Source of the DNA: Ostrinia nubilalis
Lineage: Eukaryota > Arthropoda > Insecta > Lepidoptera > Crambidae
NCBI RefSeq assembly: GCF_963855985.1
Contig: NC_087093.1
Span: 9,245,501 to 9,309,500 of the forward strand
Direction: 5' to 3'
DNA: 64,000 bases
A program made the position numbers and the translations under genes. This document shows positions 42,501 to 54,174 of the stretch, piece by piece (the stretch's first letter is position 1; each line of letters opens with the position of its first letter). The notes beneath the pieces were generated by a model. That model saw only the letters and a list, made by a program, of their open reading frames with translations, made no database searches and had not been told where the DNA came from.

Positions 42501-45437
42501 GACGTCACCACCACTAGGTGATGACGTAAGTGAGACTTAATAAAATTTTCCCAAGACCCAGTTATTTTTATTAGCATGTGTGTAATGAATTAAAAGAGTT
42601 TATGAGTTTTGCGGGCTATAGCAATTTAGTTATCCTGTGGATCTCATTTCAGATTCTGTGGGCGGGGCACATAGCTTGTAGAGCTGATGACCAATGGGGC
42701 TAAAAAGTGCTCGACGAGCCGGAAGATGGGCATGCCTCCACTAGGTGGACCGAAATCTGGCAAAGGTCGCGGGAAGTACCTGGATGCGGGCATAATGCAG
42801 AGCCGAAAAGCCTTTGTCCGGCAGTGGACATCATTTGGCTGAAACGAACAAAATAATGGAAGAAATATGGTATACTTACAGGTCATTTGGCAAATTCAAA
42901 GTAATACTGCCCAGTACATGTTCACCATACTTGAGGTACCCAAAGAAACCGATCGCGGTATATAGCGCGGCTACGATCACCATTCCTGTGTTTAGAACGC
43001 CCGACCAGCCACCAAAATCTTCAGGAGTCTTCATATTATTTTCCAATGGAAGAACCTGCAATTTTTGTTATCTTTATATCTGTTCATTTTAAGATTGAGG
43101 GTAGAGACACATTTGTAGATAGCGTAAAAGAGGGTTGGTAGTAAATATTATAAAGCGAAAGCTACTACGTTACGAAAGGGCGACTGCTGATATTATAAAA
43201 AAAATGTAGCAAGGTACAAGTACAGGTGCAACTAGTATTTTTACTTTCATTGTTCAAAAAGATCTTGGTTAAATAATTACTCTTGAATTGTTTTGACTGA
43301 CTAGCTTCAAGTTTTATGCAATTTTAAAGAAAAGCGCGCGATAAACTCATCCCCGCACGACTCGTAATTTTTCACGTATAGGTGCGAGTTAAAGGACGTT
43401 TTTAGATTAGAAAACCATTACTGTTGTTTATTTTACACCTCATTAAACACTTGATTGTTGGGCTAATACTGCAACATTAGAAATGGATGCAACTGACTTT
43501 CAGTGGCTTGATTTAACCAATTTTATATTTCTATATAATCCTAGCTACTATAATAACAGGACTTTCGATGACACCCCTTTTAATTAACCAGCCACTAACA
43601 ACTACCTTTTATCTATGAGATAACTGCAGTCTTGACTGATTAATAGCCACTTTATAATGAGCAATACTTTATGCAAAGACAGCTTATTACAAATAAATAT
43701 TTGCTTAAATGTCATTGTAACTTTCCTACCAACACAATAAATAAATTAAGTAAATATTAATTGTGTAACCAATTTATATGAAATGTTCCCACAACCAATT
43801 ATTACCAGACTTTTTGTTATCTTGTAGTCTCAACAAGAATGTAATTTATTTATCATGCAACCAATTTCAAATAATACTAATATAGGTCACACACATGGCA
43901 GACAAAATATTTGTACATCCCAGGTATTTGTTTTTTTAGGTGAAACCAGAGAACTGATAATTTTTTTGGACAGCAACAGATATGGATACTTTGGTAATCA
44001 CCAAATTATCAGTACAAATAAAAATGTAGGCATTATTTTGTCATTTATTAACCTTATGCCTGGGGTAGCAATATAAATAACATTGAACATGGATTTGTGT
44101 AATGTGTTGTCTCTTAAAATATTCAGATGATAGATTAAAAAACATGTTTATCTTAAAAGTATTATAACTTACCACGCCTATGCCTTCAAATGCATATATA
44201 GCCGTCCCAAAATATAAAGGCAGTTGATGCCAGCTTGCAAATGCTTTCACAGTATTAGTGCGTGGCAAATCTTGCAAAATATAATAGAATGTTACAACTA
44301 ATCCCCAAGCTGTCATTATAGATGCAATTAAAGAAACTGGTGTCAAATATTTTAAATTCTTCACCATAGCCACTGCTAATATCGCTGGGAATAATAAAGC
44401 TAAATAAGTGTGAACACTTAGATTTATATGGAAAAAATGCATAGTATCCTGAAGGTTAGTTGCAACAAACAGAAAATATACACAGCAAAATCCCAGTTGT
44501 GTTATCACCAGAAATACATTAATAACTCTCCTGAAACAACAAATAGTGTGAGTTAACAATCATGCTAGAACATGCCAACATTTTTAATAAATGGCTAAAA
44601 CTTGTTGTAGAGTTCATAGCAGATAAACTTTATCACACATACTTAATCTATTTTTCAGAGGATGTCGTTTAATACAAAGGCTGTTAACAAAGCCTGTTCC
44701 ACCATGTGAAATTTGATTAAGTAACAAAAAAATAAAACTTTTTCAAGAGCAATATTACGACACTGAAATGAATAATATTTTTTTTAAATATCAGTTTGAA
44801 AAGTAATTTTAAAGTTAGCTGTACATGTCGAAATAGTGTACTCACTTCATTTTCTTTGCGTAAGGCCTCAATGGAACTGGTCCAGATGTGAATGCATCTT
44901 CCACAACTTCTGAAAAGCTTAGCGCTGGCCTCTGATTCCTTATGCACAGTTCATTGGCACACTGAACAAGCATATGCATGCAGTGCGTGCAAATTGCACC
45001 CATAAATAAAGTACCAAACACACCTGGGATATAAATATAAAAAAATGGTTTTTAAATGATTCTACTTTTATATACTTTTTAATAACTTTCTTTGGTTCTT
45101 TCATTTAATTGTGAACCGAAAAGATAGCTAACTTTTCTAATCTAAGATCACAAACCACCTGTTCATCAATTCACTTACCAAATAATAGACCAGCATTTTT
45201 AAAAGCATCTGGCATTGCCAGTATACCTGTGCCAATATTCCCTTTTAGAAGGTGTATCATCGTATCAAAATTTGATGTCGGATGCTCCAAAATCCGTTCA
45301 GATGCTGGATGATATTCACTTTTACTTTTTTCATCTTTAGGCACAGTTGGATCGGTAATCAGTTCGACGTTCTGTATATCACTATTATCAATAGGAGTGT
45401 TAGGTCCTGTTAGAAGTGGTTGCTTCTCGTCATTCAT
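39568..45437 (-). CDS. Proton-coupled amino-acid transporter (SLC36/PAT family)
   Basis: Multi-pass transporter of small neutral amino acids at the plasma membrane or lysosome; insect relatives include pathetic. Six exons read 5' to 3' on the minus strand, all in phase: 45437-45179, 45023-44846, 44530-44173, 43055-42880, 42186-42014, 39806-39568 (TAA); 460 aa, normal for the family. A polar N-terminus of about 55 residues precedes the first membrane helix, with the family signature [15 protein letters not shown]. About eleven helices follow, including [14 protein letters not shown] (helix 6 region) and the GFFGYLKYG loop. The start ATG lies 441 bp from the divergent AMPK beta start. The last intron (41 bases short of 2.25 kb) carries the large palindrome at 40249-41297; another intron has a retroposon scrap. 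Confidence 0.92.
40249..41297. mobile_element. 1,049-bp near-perfect palindrome (TA-flanked foldback element)
   Basis: Arms of 495 bp each (40249-40743 and 40803-41297) with a 59-nt loop. Only about three mismatches were noticed. Ends CAGTGTGTCCGGGCATG / CATACCCGGACACACTG between TA dinucleotides, as for mariner/Tc1-type MITEs. No coding capacity. It lies in the last intron of the SLC36-type gene, so the pre-mRNA could form a 495-bp duplex. Confidence 0.9.
42640..42850 (+). repeat. Retroposon 3'-end fragment
   Basis: Contains the CTTTGTCCGGCAGTGGACATC and TTTGGCTGAAACGA stretches typical of the tail of a common lepidopteran retroposon. The opposite-strand counterpart is at 52265-52375. Family not determined. 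Confidence 0.45.
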
Positions 45438-45878
45438 TTTAAATGGTTTAGTAATTTCACAGTTATTGAAGATCCATGCGTTTAGAGATTAATTCAGTCT
45501 AACTTTCTGTATTACAAAATACCCTACACACCGCGCGATTAACATTCGTATCGATTTTTCGATTTGAAGTTTTTTTGTACGTCAATGTCAACTTGACACA
45601 CAGTCATAGACTAGCTAGAAGGAACAAACCTGCAAGCCTTATTGGCTATCTTTTTATGCACTATTGCTTGCTAACATAACATGTCGAGAGCGACACGACA
45701 CAACTAACGGTGTGGATATAGCTTTATTATAAATTGTCTTTGGATATTATATTTGACATTGACTTGACATGACAGTAACTTGCAATCATTCATTCAATCA
45801 ATCTATTATTGTCAATTTTTTGAAGAATTAATATTTTTTCGAAAACAAGCTGAAATATCTATACAATAAGACCAGATT
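45438..45878. promoter_or_regulatory. Shared upstream region of amino-acid transporter (-) and AMPK beta (+)
   Basis: 441 bp between two divergent start codons. It must hold both 5' UTRs and core promoters unless there are distant 5' exons. No TATA box is placed convincingly. Inferred from gene layout only. Confidence 0.45.
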
Positions 45879-47339
45879 ATGGGTAATGCAGGTAGCAATC
45901 AACCTAAGGAATGGCACCGAGAAGCTGCTACAAAAGTAGCTGACACTGGTCCATCGTCACCTGTAAAAGAAGGAGAAGCATTTACATTTGACAAAAAACC
46001 AGATGATATCCGTGGAAGTCGGGATGAAGACAATAATATCGAGGACGGCGCACCTTACTACACGAAAGCAGTTCCTGAAAGTGAGGTGGAATACAACGTG
46101 CCTCGTGAACGTTCCAACACTTTGACCAATGACAGTAGCAAGGACGTTGATGAACTTAAAGTACTACCTACTGTTTTTAAATGGGAAGGTGGTGGCAAGC
46201 AGGTAATCCTTAGCAGTAAACACCTTAGTAACAATAAGTCTTCGCTTTTTTTTATGACAAAAGATATTATCTTAATCATTTTATTGTAGGTTTTTATCAG
46301 TGGAACCTTCACTGACTGGAAAACTATCCCTATGGTAAAGTCACATGGGGACTTTGTGACCATCATCGATCTTCCAGAAGGAGAGCATCAGTACAAATAC
46401 TTCGTTGACGGAGAATGGCGTCATGATCCTACAGTAGTATGATATATTAAAAACTCTTGAACAAAATTTTGATGCATACATCGGGTTCTACTGTGTTGAA
46501 TTTCAAATATGTTTTCAGAAAGTGATTGACAATGGTATGGGATCTAAAAATAACTTGGTCACAGTGAAGATGTCTGACTTTGAAGTATTCCAAGCTCTTG
46601 CCAAAGACAGCGAAGGCATCCACAGTAGTGCACAAACTGAGTATTCTCAGGTAATTAATTCATAGTGTTTTGTACAATAAAGCTAATGGCTGTCCTATTG
46701 GCTTAATTCTGTGACCCAATAAAAACTAAATTGATACAATATTGTATTAAAACTATAAACAATTTCAGGAAATACCTCAATCAAAGCCTTGGGAGAAGGT
46801 GACTGGACCTCCCATACTCCCACCACACTTGTTACAAGTCATACTGAACAAAGATACACCACTTTCTGTAAGTATACAATTTATAGTTATGATATTTGTT
46901 TTAGATTTTTGATAAAGGTAATTAGTCAACATTACCGTAATTATTTAAATTGTTCAAGTTAGTTATTGGAGTCTAGATTAACTAAATTATCGAGTCCAGA
47001 TTATGAGACATGAAAGACTCGGAGCAAAACCATTTTTTATTAGTATTTAATTTTGTTTCTTTATTTGACAATTTGTATGTACTATTTAAAATGCAAATAA
47101 AGAAATTTTGGCTTTGAATGAATAATTTTAAGTATTTTGGTAGTGTAGGTAATTTATGTGATAGTTATAACATTTTTTCCTTGCTTTTTCAGTGTGAACC
47201 AACGCTATTACCTGAACCAAATCACGTAATGTTGAACCACCTGTATGCATTATCTATTAAAGACGGAGTTATGGTGCTATCAGCAACTCACCGTTACAGA
47301 AAGAAGTATGTTACCACTCTCCTTTACAAACCAATTTAA
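45879..47339 (+). CDS. alc: AMP-activated protein kinase, beta subunit
   Basis: Scaffold subunit that joins the catalytic alpha and nucleotide-sensing gamma subunits and binds glycogen. Exons: 45879-46202, 46290-46436, 46519-46650, 46769-46867, 47193-47339 (TAA), all phase 0; 282 aa. MGNAGS at the N-terminus is a myristoylation site as in vertebrate beta1/2. The glycogen-binding module is about residues 100-160 (FKWEGGGKQ, SGTFTDWKTIPM, EGEHQYKYFVDGEW); the Ser of VKSHGDF matches the regulatory Ser108 position. The C-terminal alpha/gamma-binding domain is about 195-282 (PPHLLQVILN, EPNHVMLNHLYALS, THRYRKKYVTTLLYKP). Complete and typical. The symbol is the Drosophila ortholog alicorn. Confidence 0.96.
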
Positions 47340-47846
47340 AAAGGTATCATAGGAAAATGTGAAAACCAAATAAAATGTTAGGTCCTTTCCAAAATCTCTT
47401 AATGCTTGCTAGGTAGGTTAACATAAAAAAAACAGTGCCTCATTCTTTATAATTGTGTGAAAGCACAAGCATAGATTAAAATTGATCTTTAATGTTTATG
47501 CAAATAATTAATTAATTAATAATAATATGCACCAGACAACTAAATGAAGTTGGTGCAGTACCTAGTGTTGATATAGACAATATTTTTACAATTGTTTAGG
47601 AAAAATGCATGTCAAATAATGTTTTCTATGGAATAATTAAAGGCAAGGGCAAATTTCGTGATTGTGCGCTTCGTTAGTTCTCGTCGTCCCGTTATTACCG
47701 AAATTAGATATTGAGATAAATAATCTTCTTGTTTTGGCCTTTTTATTAGTTATTATTATGATATAGGTCGCGCAACGAAAGTTGAAGCGAACACATACTC
47801 GCACTGATGTAATATTTGAATACAGGTGGCGCAGTGTGAGTTTACG

Positions 47847-47980
47847 TCAAACGCATTCGATATCGACTGCATAAAAAAGTGTAATTAATATGACGGACTG
47901 TACAGCGCCCCTAGCGGAAACTTTCAAGAACTAAAATCTTCATTTAATTTTTTAACGCAGTCGATATCGAATGCGTTTGA
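47847..47980. mobile_element. Intact M1-family MITE
   Basis: 134 bp with perfect 24-bp inverted ends (tcaaacgcattcgatatcg... and its complement). The interior gacggactgtacagcgc is the same as in the split copy at 19816-21680. Confidence 0.8.
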
Positions 47981-48066
47981 TGCATTCCCACTCATTCACA
48001 CTACGCACCCAGAACACAAAAATCAGTCAGAATACGCAAGACGTCCAGCACGACGAAGCATATTAT

Positions 48067-48085
48067 AGAGAGAGAGAGAGAGAGA
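48067..48085 (+). repeat. GA dinucleotide microsatellite
   Basis: About nine uninterrupted AG units. Confidence 0.9.
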
Positions 48086-48350
48086 TACATCGTTGCTTGT
48101 GTGAATCGCCTCAACTCGTAATGCGCGACCTATATTTATTGACAAGATATTCAAATGTTTCTTTATTAGGTAGTAGTAGTAGGTCTCGTTCAAATTAGAC
48201 GTTTTGCACTTGCAAGGAAACCCTCACTATACAGGGTGATTGTTATTTTATTCCAACGCAGCCAACCAAACCAATTTTCCGTATACGCATGAATGGACGA
48301 CTGACGTGCGTCCGGCTCTCAAAACGTTTAATTTGAATGAAAGCTCCATT

Positions 48351-48772
48351 AGGCCTCAGCCTCGAGTTTAGCGGGCAGCGGGGCGGGAGCGGCGGCGGCG
48401 CGGGAGCGGGGCGGGCAACGCAGACCCGTTCTCGAAACAAGCGGGCAGCTCGCGCGGCGCTTTAGCGGCGAAGTGTTGTGTTCGGGGTTGTGTTGTCGAG
48501 ATATTTGTTTTTATTCGCAAACGAAATGTCTGAACAACGGCGACAATTTTATTTCGATTTAAATTTATTCTTAACGCTCGATTTATTGTGGGCAAAAGAA
48601 GGAGTGCGCTGCCCGCTCGTTGTCCGCTTTCGCGCCGCTGCCCGCTCGTTGCCCGCTCCCGCGCCGCTGTTTTCGAGAACCGGTCTATTTTTGATTTTAC
48701 GCATAAGATCCTGCCGCTCCCGCCCCGCCTCCTCTCCCGCCCCGCTGCCCGCTTAACTCGAGGCTGAGGCCT
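48351..48772. mobile_element. GC-rich foldback element
   Basis: Inverted ends AGGCCTCAGCCTCGAGTTTA / TAACTCGAGGCTGAGGCCT, followed inward by repeated gggcagcggggcgggagcgg-type blocks on the left and their complement on the right. Also paired internal copies of gttctcgaaa / ttttcgagaac. About 420 bp; it stands out sharply from the AT-rich background. No clear target-site duplication. Confidence 0.7.
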
Positions 48773-51700
48773 TAGAGTAGTACAGGTACTAAATAGTGCG
48801 GGCGGCAGATTTTTTTTAAGTGAAAAAAGGACAGCCGCCCAATTTAGGCCGAAAGTCGTTGTAGATTGACAAGATGGCGCTTACGTGTAGACAACATGGT
48901 GGAAAGTGAGCTTGATTCTAATAACTTATTGACTTTAAATTATGTCATGTGGTGTACCATGTAAGCGTTTTTACTTGTTTCACCATCAGGCGGGTCCTCT
49001 AGACATGCAAAAGACACGAATGGTAGCATTATATCGTTTTAACAACTTCCATTAATCTCGTATAATGCTCCGATAGAGTGATATCGTATCGTCTCTACTC
49101 CCTAGCCCTGCTGGTGTCACTGTTACGGATCATAATTATTGCATGAGTCACCATAGATAAGTATGACGATTAGGATAAAATGTAGGTATTTTGACATGAA
49201 TCTGCTCTTGCCCCGTGACCAGAAAAGCTTTTGATTATTTATTTAGTTAAAAGCTTAATTACTTGTCTCATTCAGTAGGAATGTAGATAATTTATTTTGT
49301 GCAATATTATATGGAATTTGGGGCTCTGCTGTAGGTATCGATCAGTCTTGTTGAGCATTATAGAAGTATTTGATGCGACTACGGTTTTACCGCTCGACCA
49401 CGCCCCGACGTGATTTGACACACTTTGTACTTATATCAAAAGCTTCCGCTGATGGCAGATGTTTGCCGGCGCTGGTCGGGCGGTAACACCTCTTGAAACT
49501 AAGGGTTAAATATCGCTCATTTGCTTAAATATTTTGAGTAAGTAGATATCACGTTCTTGTCGCAATGCGGTAAACTTAGGGTTAAAGTATGAATTGCCGT
49601 TTTATAATATTTATTTATTTTTAAGTTATTGTTTTATGTAATTTTACTATATCAAATGCCAGTATACTTAAACAGAGGTGAAATGTTATAATTTTTTTCT
49701 TCGATCATAATGAATCATAGGTAGGTAGATCCGTAAAATACTTCAGTATCTTTCTAATCAGACTAATAATCGGATTGCATACATTACATGTAATTATTGA
49801 TGAACTATGATATCATTCAGTAAATAAGAACACAGTATCTGGGTACGAAAATACTTTATGACTCATTATTTAATCATGATAGTACCATGTAAGTAATTCC
49901 CAATCTGAGCTGATAACTTTGTTGTCCAAGTTTGATCTTCTTTTGCATATCGCTATAGCTTAAAGCATAATAGCACACAGTCGGCGTTATTAAAGTACCC
50001 ACACCATTTGACACTCGTCGTCTCCCGGTGGGCCAATCGTTACGGTCAAATGCATAATGCCAGTTGTTAGCTGACTGCTGACAGAATCTTTTTTGGACTA
50101 TTTCGTCGTCTTAAAATGTATGCTATGAGTCAATGTTAAAATGGCAAATCGATATTTTAACCCTTGTATTCTTAGACAGTAACATAATTTGTTTTTGCAA
50201 TACCTAAATGGTAATATGCGGTTATTCAACATTATTTTTAACTGCCATGTATCAATTGGAATATAAATTTAATTAGACCAGTAGTAACAGAGAAGCAATG
50301 TAAGTGCCATGGTGTTAACTACCAGAGCAGTAGGCTAGACGGTGTGAACTATGAACAATGATAAATAATGTACCAGACAACTTGTTATTTTACTGGTTTT
50401 TGTTATTTTATTTGTGAAACGAAAATACGAATTCGTTGAAAGAGAGATGTTTGTAATAAAAAGGGCAGTGGTAATGTAGTATTAATTATTATTGAAATGT
50501 ATTGATTTGTTGTGATGGTAGTTATAGTCTAATAACGTGTTCTTATTTACCTTAATTTTTATGTTTGCAATAATTGTAAATGACGTGTAACTTACAATAA
50601 TATTATTATTAATGAAAATAAATGTAAATAAAATCATGCTATTTATTTTCAGATTTCTGTGTTTTATTTTTACCTTTAAAGTCGTTTCGTCATTATTGAA
50701 GTGTACGTGTGCACTCATTGATAATTTAGCGTGTACCGATAACACTCAAACATTAGCGGGATAATGGTGGGGCGCGTCCTGAGGAAGGTCCATTGAGGGT
50801 TATCGTTTGCTAGTGGCGAAGACAGTGGCGCCTATTGGTGAGCGCTGAAGCGGTAGGAGGACTATCAATCGGATATGGGGCCAGGCCTCCCCTGAAAAAT
50901 AATCCTAAATACCTACGCCAATTACCGGACCTACAGGCAACTTTATGCATCCCTGATAAAAAAAAGAGACTATGTAGAAGATATTAATATTATCTGTGAT
51001 GGAATGGGCATATAATGGGTAGGTAGGTAGAATTCTTTGGTTATGCTCTGAAAGTGTGAAAAGCGATAATTCAATTAGCATTGGCTGTTACCATTTCTGA
51101 AGGTGAAATTGCACAATCCTTGTGTAACTACTAACTGATCTAGAAATATTGTGTTGACAGACAACACAATAGGACGAGTCTGAAATATTGTATTCAAAAG
51201 ATGCTAATGTTATTTAAGTTTTGTCATCAGTCATCCCAAGAAAATAGTCAAAAGCTAGAATAAAACACTAAAATATTTATAAACGAAATCTTTAATACCA
51301 TTCAAAATAACTTTTCAATTTACATAACTTACATTAATTAACATAATACACACAATGTGAGTTCCATTCTACCAATTTTTGCTATCGCAACCATGGTTCT
51401 CTCAGTGCATACCATTACACGCAATGTCGTTGGGCACTTCGGCCGGTTTCAGAGCAAAGCTTTATATCCGTATCTACCCGCGCCGTCCGTAGTACGGACT
51501 TCCTGAAAGATACGCGACCAACGATAGACGGTACGTAAAGTGTTCCAGCTCAGTTCCGGACTCATCATATTCTAATGCTTTACGGACCATAATGCACTGC
51601 TCTGAAACTTGCCTTAACTGCTGCGAGCAAGTGCATATGCTTTCAATTTCGGTAGAGTATCATTATTATAGGACTCCGTTAAGTCTCACGCGAGCGCCTG

Positions 51701-52264
51701 CACGCGGTATCGAAATTTAGTACCTATAAGCAGCGCACGCGTGCGCCCGCACTAGATTAATTTAGCGGAGGCCCAAGGTTGGTCGGTGGGTGTTTGTTGA
51801 CTTATTCGCACTACCGTTGTTAGCAGGCGACATGCAATGCGTTTATTTTTCTAAGGACCATTTTCATGGTCCTTATTCTAACGCCCAATTTAGACCTACG
51901 CATTAAAAAAAAGTAATAACGAAACAATCAAAACTTTAAACACTTGAGTCAACTAAAATTCTGCGGTTTTATAACGCCGTATCTCTTCCACCCCTTTCAC
52001 TCGTAGCGATGACTTAAAACTAAGTATAAGATTAAGTTAGCTCGTTATTGTCTTTCATTAACTTGCTTCTTAACAAAGCGTACACCGCGCCTTACTCTGG
52101 TAACGCGGTAAACGATTTAAACGTACATCACTTTAAAGATACATAAACAATCTGAATTCGCACACTCCACTTTAGTTTACATGTAATATCGTATCGTAAC
52201 GCAAATAGTAAATACTAGAAAATTATAAATACCAAAAAAAAATTTCTTTTGCAAATTACAATAG

Positions 52265-52375
52265 TTATTCTTAGAAATCATCATCATCGTCATCATTTCA
52301 GCCACATGACGTCCACTGCTGAACATAGGCCTCCCCCAATGACTTCCACATCGCACGGTTGGTAGAAATTTCGGT
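52265..52375 (-). repeat. Retroposon 3'-end fragment, reverse orientation
   Basis: atcatttcagccacatgacg and ccactgctgaacataggcc are the reverse of the common lepidopteran retroposon tail seen at 42640-42850. Confidence 0.45.
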
Positions 52376-52884
52376 TGGTAAAGGTTTCTTAGAAATACTA
52401 AGATTATAATATTTAGTGTATCCACACAGGGCCGATGTTAGTATTATTACTTTAAATATAGGTACAATTCTAAACGCCAGTATTTTATAGAATAAATAAA
52501 CATACTATTTAACTACGTACACTTATATTTATATTTTGTGACTTCTGAGACCTTTATACATAGTCTTTATGAGGGGAAAGTTAAGTTATGAAAGGTTGGA
52601 TATACCTTCTTAATATGAGGAATTTTCAACACATTAATCTGTGCAGAGGTCTGAAAAGCGTCTCACACAAAAAGTGGCGTGGTTCTTTTAATTATATGAA
52701 TACATTTTTAGTTATCCAATTGAACAAGATAAATACGTTCCACGTATACACACACCAAATAATAAAAAATATAGGCATATCCGCCCGGAAAAAATTGGAT
52801 GGGTGGTAACCCTACCTAGCATGGTATGGTATAGGTTGCTCATGAATAAAATCATACCCCCCTATTCCACCTATTTTATCTGGC

Positions 52885-52948
52885 CATCCCACCTGGGTGG
52901 GAAGAGTGCATTTTTATTTCCACTCTTCCCAACCAGGTGGATGGGCTT
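52885..52948. repeat. Imperfect hairpin of about 25 bp per arm
   Basis: CCATCCCACCTGGGTGGGAA and its near-complement TTCCCAACCAGGTGGATGG flank a short T-rich loop; both arms include AGAGTG/CACTCT. Could be a tiny MITE or a fold-back RNA. Confidence 0.55.
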
Positions 52949-53287
52949 GTTATAGTTGTTATACACAGCAATAGTTGTAATACCTAATAGTATTATTGCT
53001 TATCCTTATCACAATTAAATTGGGTAACAAAATTGTAACAAAACCCGTTGATACATTGTGATACCTACTAAATATCTAACAAGTAAATTATACTCTATAA
53101 TAATAAATTAATACTTTGTACCATACTAAACATGAAAACTCAGTCAACAGTAAAAACAATATAAAAATACAGCTTTTATGATTTCAATTGAAATATTTTA
53201 TTCAGCGACACAAAACAACAACAAAAGCATTGCGAAATTAGTGGTGTAAAATTAGTTTCGCGACACTAGTTTCATCAATAATTTAAC

Positions 53288-53548
53288 ATGTGTAAAACAT
53301 GCGTGATGTGCATGCAACCATTGCATAACATTGAAACAAGATTTTTTGATAAAATTAAATTAGTGTCATCGTATAAACGCGACGCAAACAAAATAAGAAT
53401 CCATGACCACTGTGTTGTGATACAAGTTCACGACGCTATTATTTTTAATGAAACTAGTTTCACAGGTACAGAAAAAAAGTGTCATGCATGGAACTTGTTT
53501 CGTAATGTAAATGCGGCTTTAGGTATGAAAGTAAGTGACTTCAAATAA
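53288..53548 (+). CDS. Orphan 86-aa Cys/His-rich ORF
   Basis: Single open frame with ATG, starting MCKTCVMCMQPLHN and containing IRIHDHCVV and KKCHAWN. The Cys and His spacing (CxxCxxC ... HxHC) could bind metal, but I recognise no family. It stands alone in AT-rich DNA about 600 bp downstream of the SLC35A gene's stop and on the opposite strand. It could be a real small gene, an exon of one, or a remnant of a captured or mobile sequence. No signal peptide. Confidence 0.3.
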   Translation: MCKTCVMCMQPLHNIETRFFDKIKLVSSYKRDANKIRIHDHCVVIQVHDAIIFNETSFTGTEKKCHAWNLFRNVNAALGMKVSDFK

Positions 53549-54174
53549 CGTAATATTAATGTCAATTTATTTGACTCCAAAACTGGGTTTTATTAACTAT
53601 AACCATGGTAAAGGTTTTAAACCGTAAATTTATCTCGTTATATTCAAGTGTGTGGAACTTTTCGTCGAAAATATAATAAATGTAGTACCTAAATATGCAC
53701 CAAATAATATTTCAGCAGTTTTTGCCGGGGGCGCATTCTATAAATCTACACCAGACTCAATTTAGAAAATAAGATAACCCAACCGAAAAAGGACCCGGAA
53801 CCCTTCGCACCCTAAATTATTCATCTATAGGACCACAATAAACTGCTATGAAGTGCAGTGTTTCAATAGATTACACATAATGCCACAATGATTCCTTAGA
53901 CACATACCTACAGATATTCAGTTTCTATTTGAGAATTAATTTTTAGCAGGTAAATGGTCCGGACGGACGTCAACAACGTCATCGTCATCGTCAGTCATAG
54001 CTTCGAACTGTTACAAAACTTCCAAAATCAATAAAAACTACAAAAATGCAATCATATTATTATAAAAATATACCATCGTCAATTTCGAAATATTCATAAT
54101 AAGAGATCCCTTCAACACACGAATTAACCAGTACTTGATTAATCAAGATCTTTAAAAAAAGACTAGAGTATTAA

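Larger units (their letters stand above)
47340..53287. other. Gene-poor spacer with MITEs and hairpins
   Basis: AMPK beta 3' flank, then no gene that I can support over about 6 kb. It contains an M1-family MITE (47847), a GA microsatellite (48067), a GC-rich foldback (48351), a retroposon scrap (52265) and a hairpin (52885). Small open frames such as 48478-48756 lie on the foldback and reflect its GC-rich repeats. Confidence 0.6.

Noticed and set aside
48478..48756. 92-codon Arg/Pro-rich frame
   Set aside because: Lies on the GC-rich foldback element; it reflects its repeats.
50482..50745. 87-codon Asn/Ile/Lys-rich frame
   Set aside because: Composition is that of translated AT-rich DNA; no motif.
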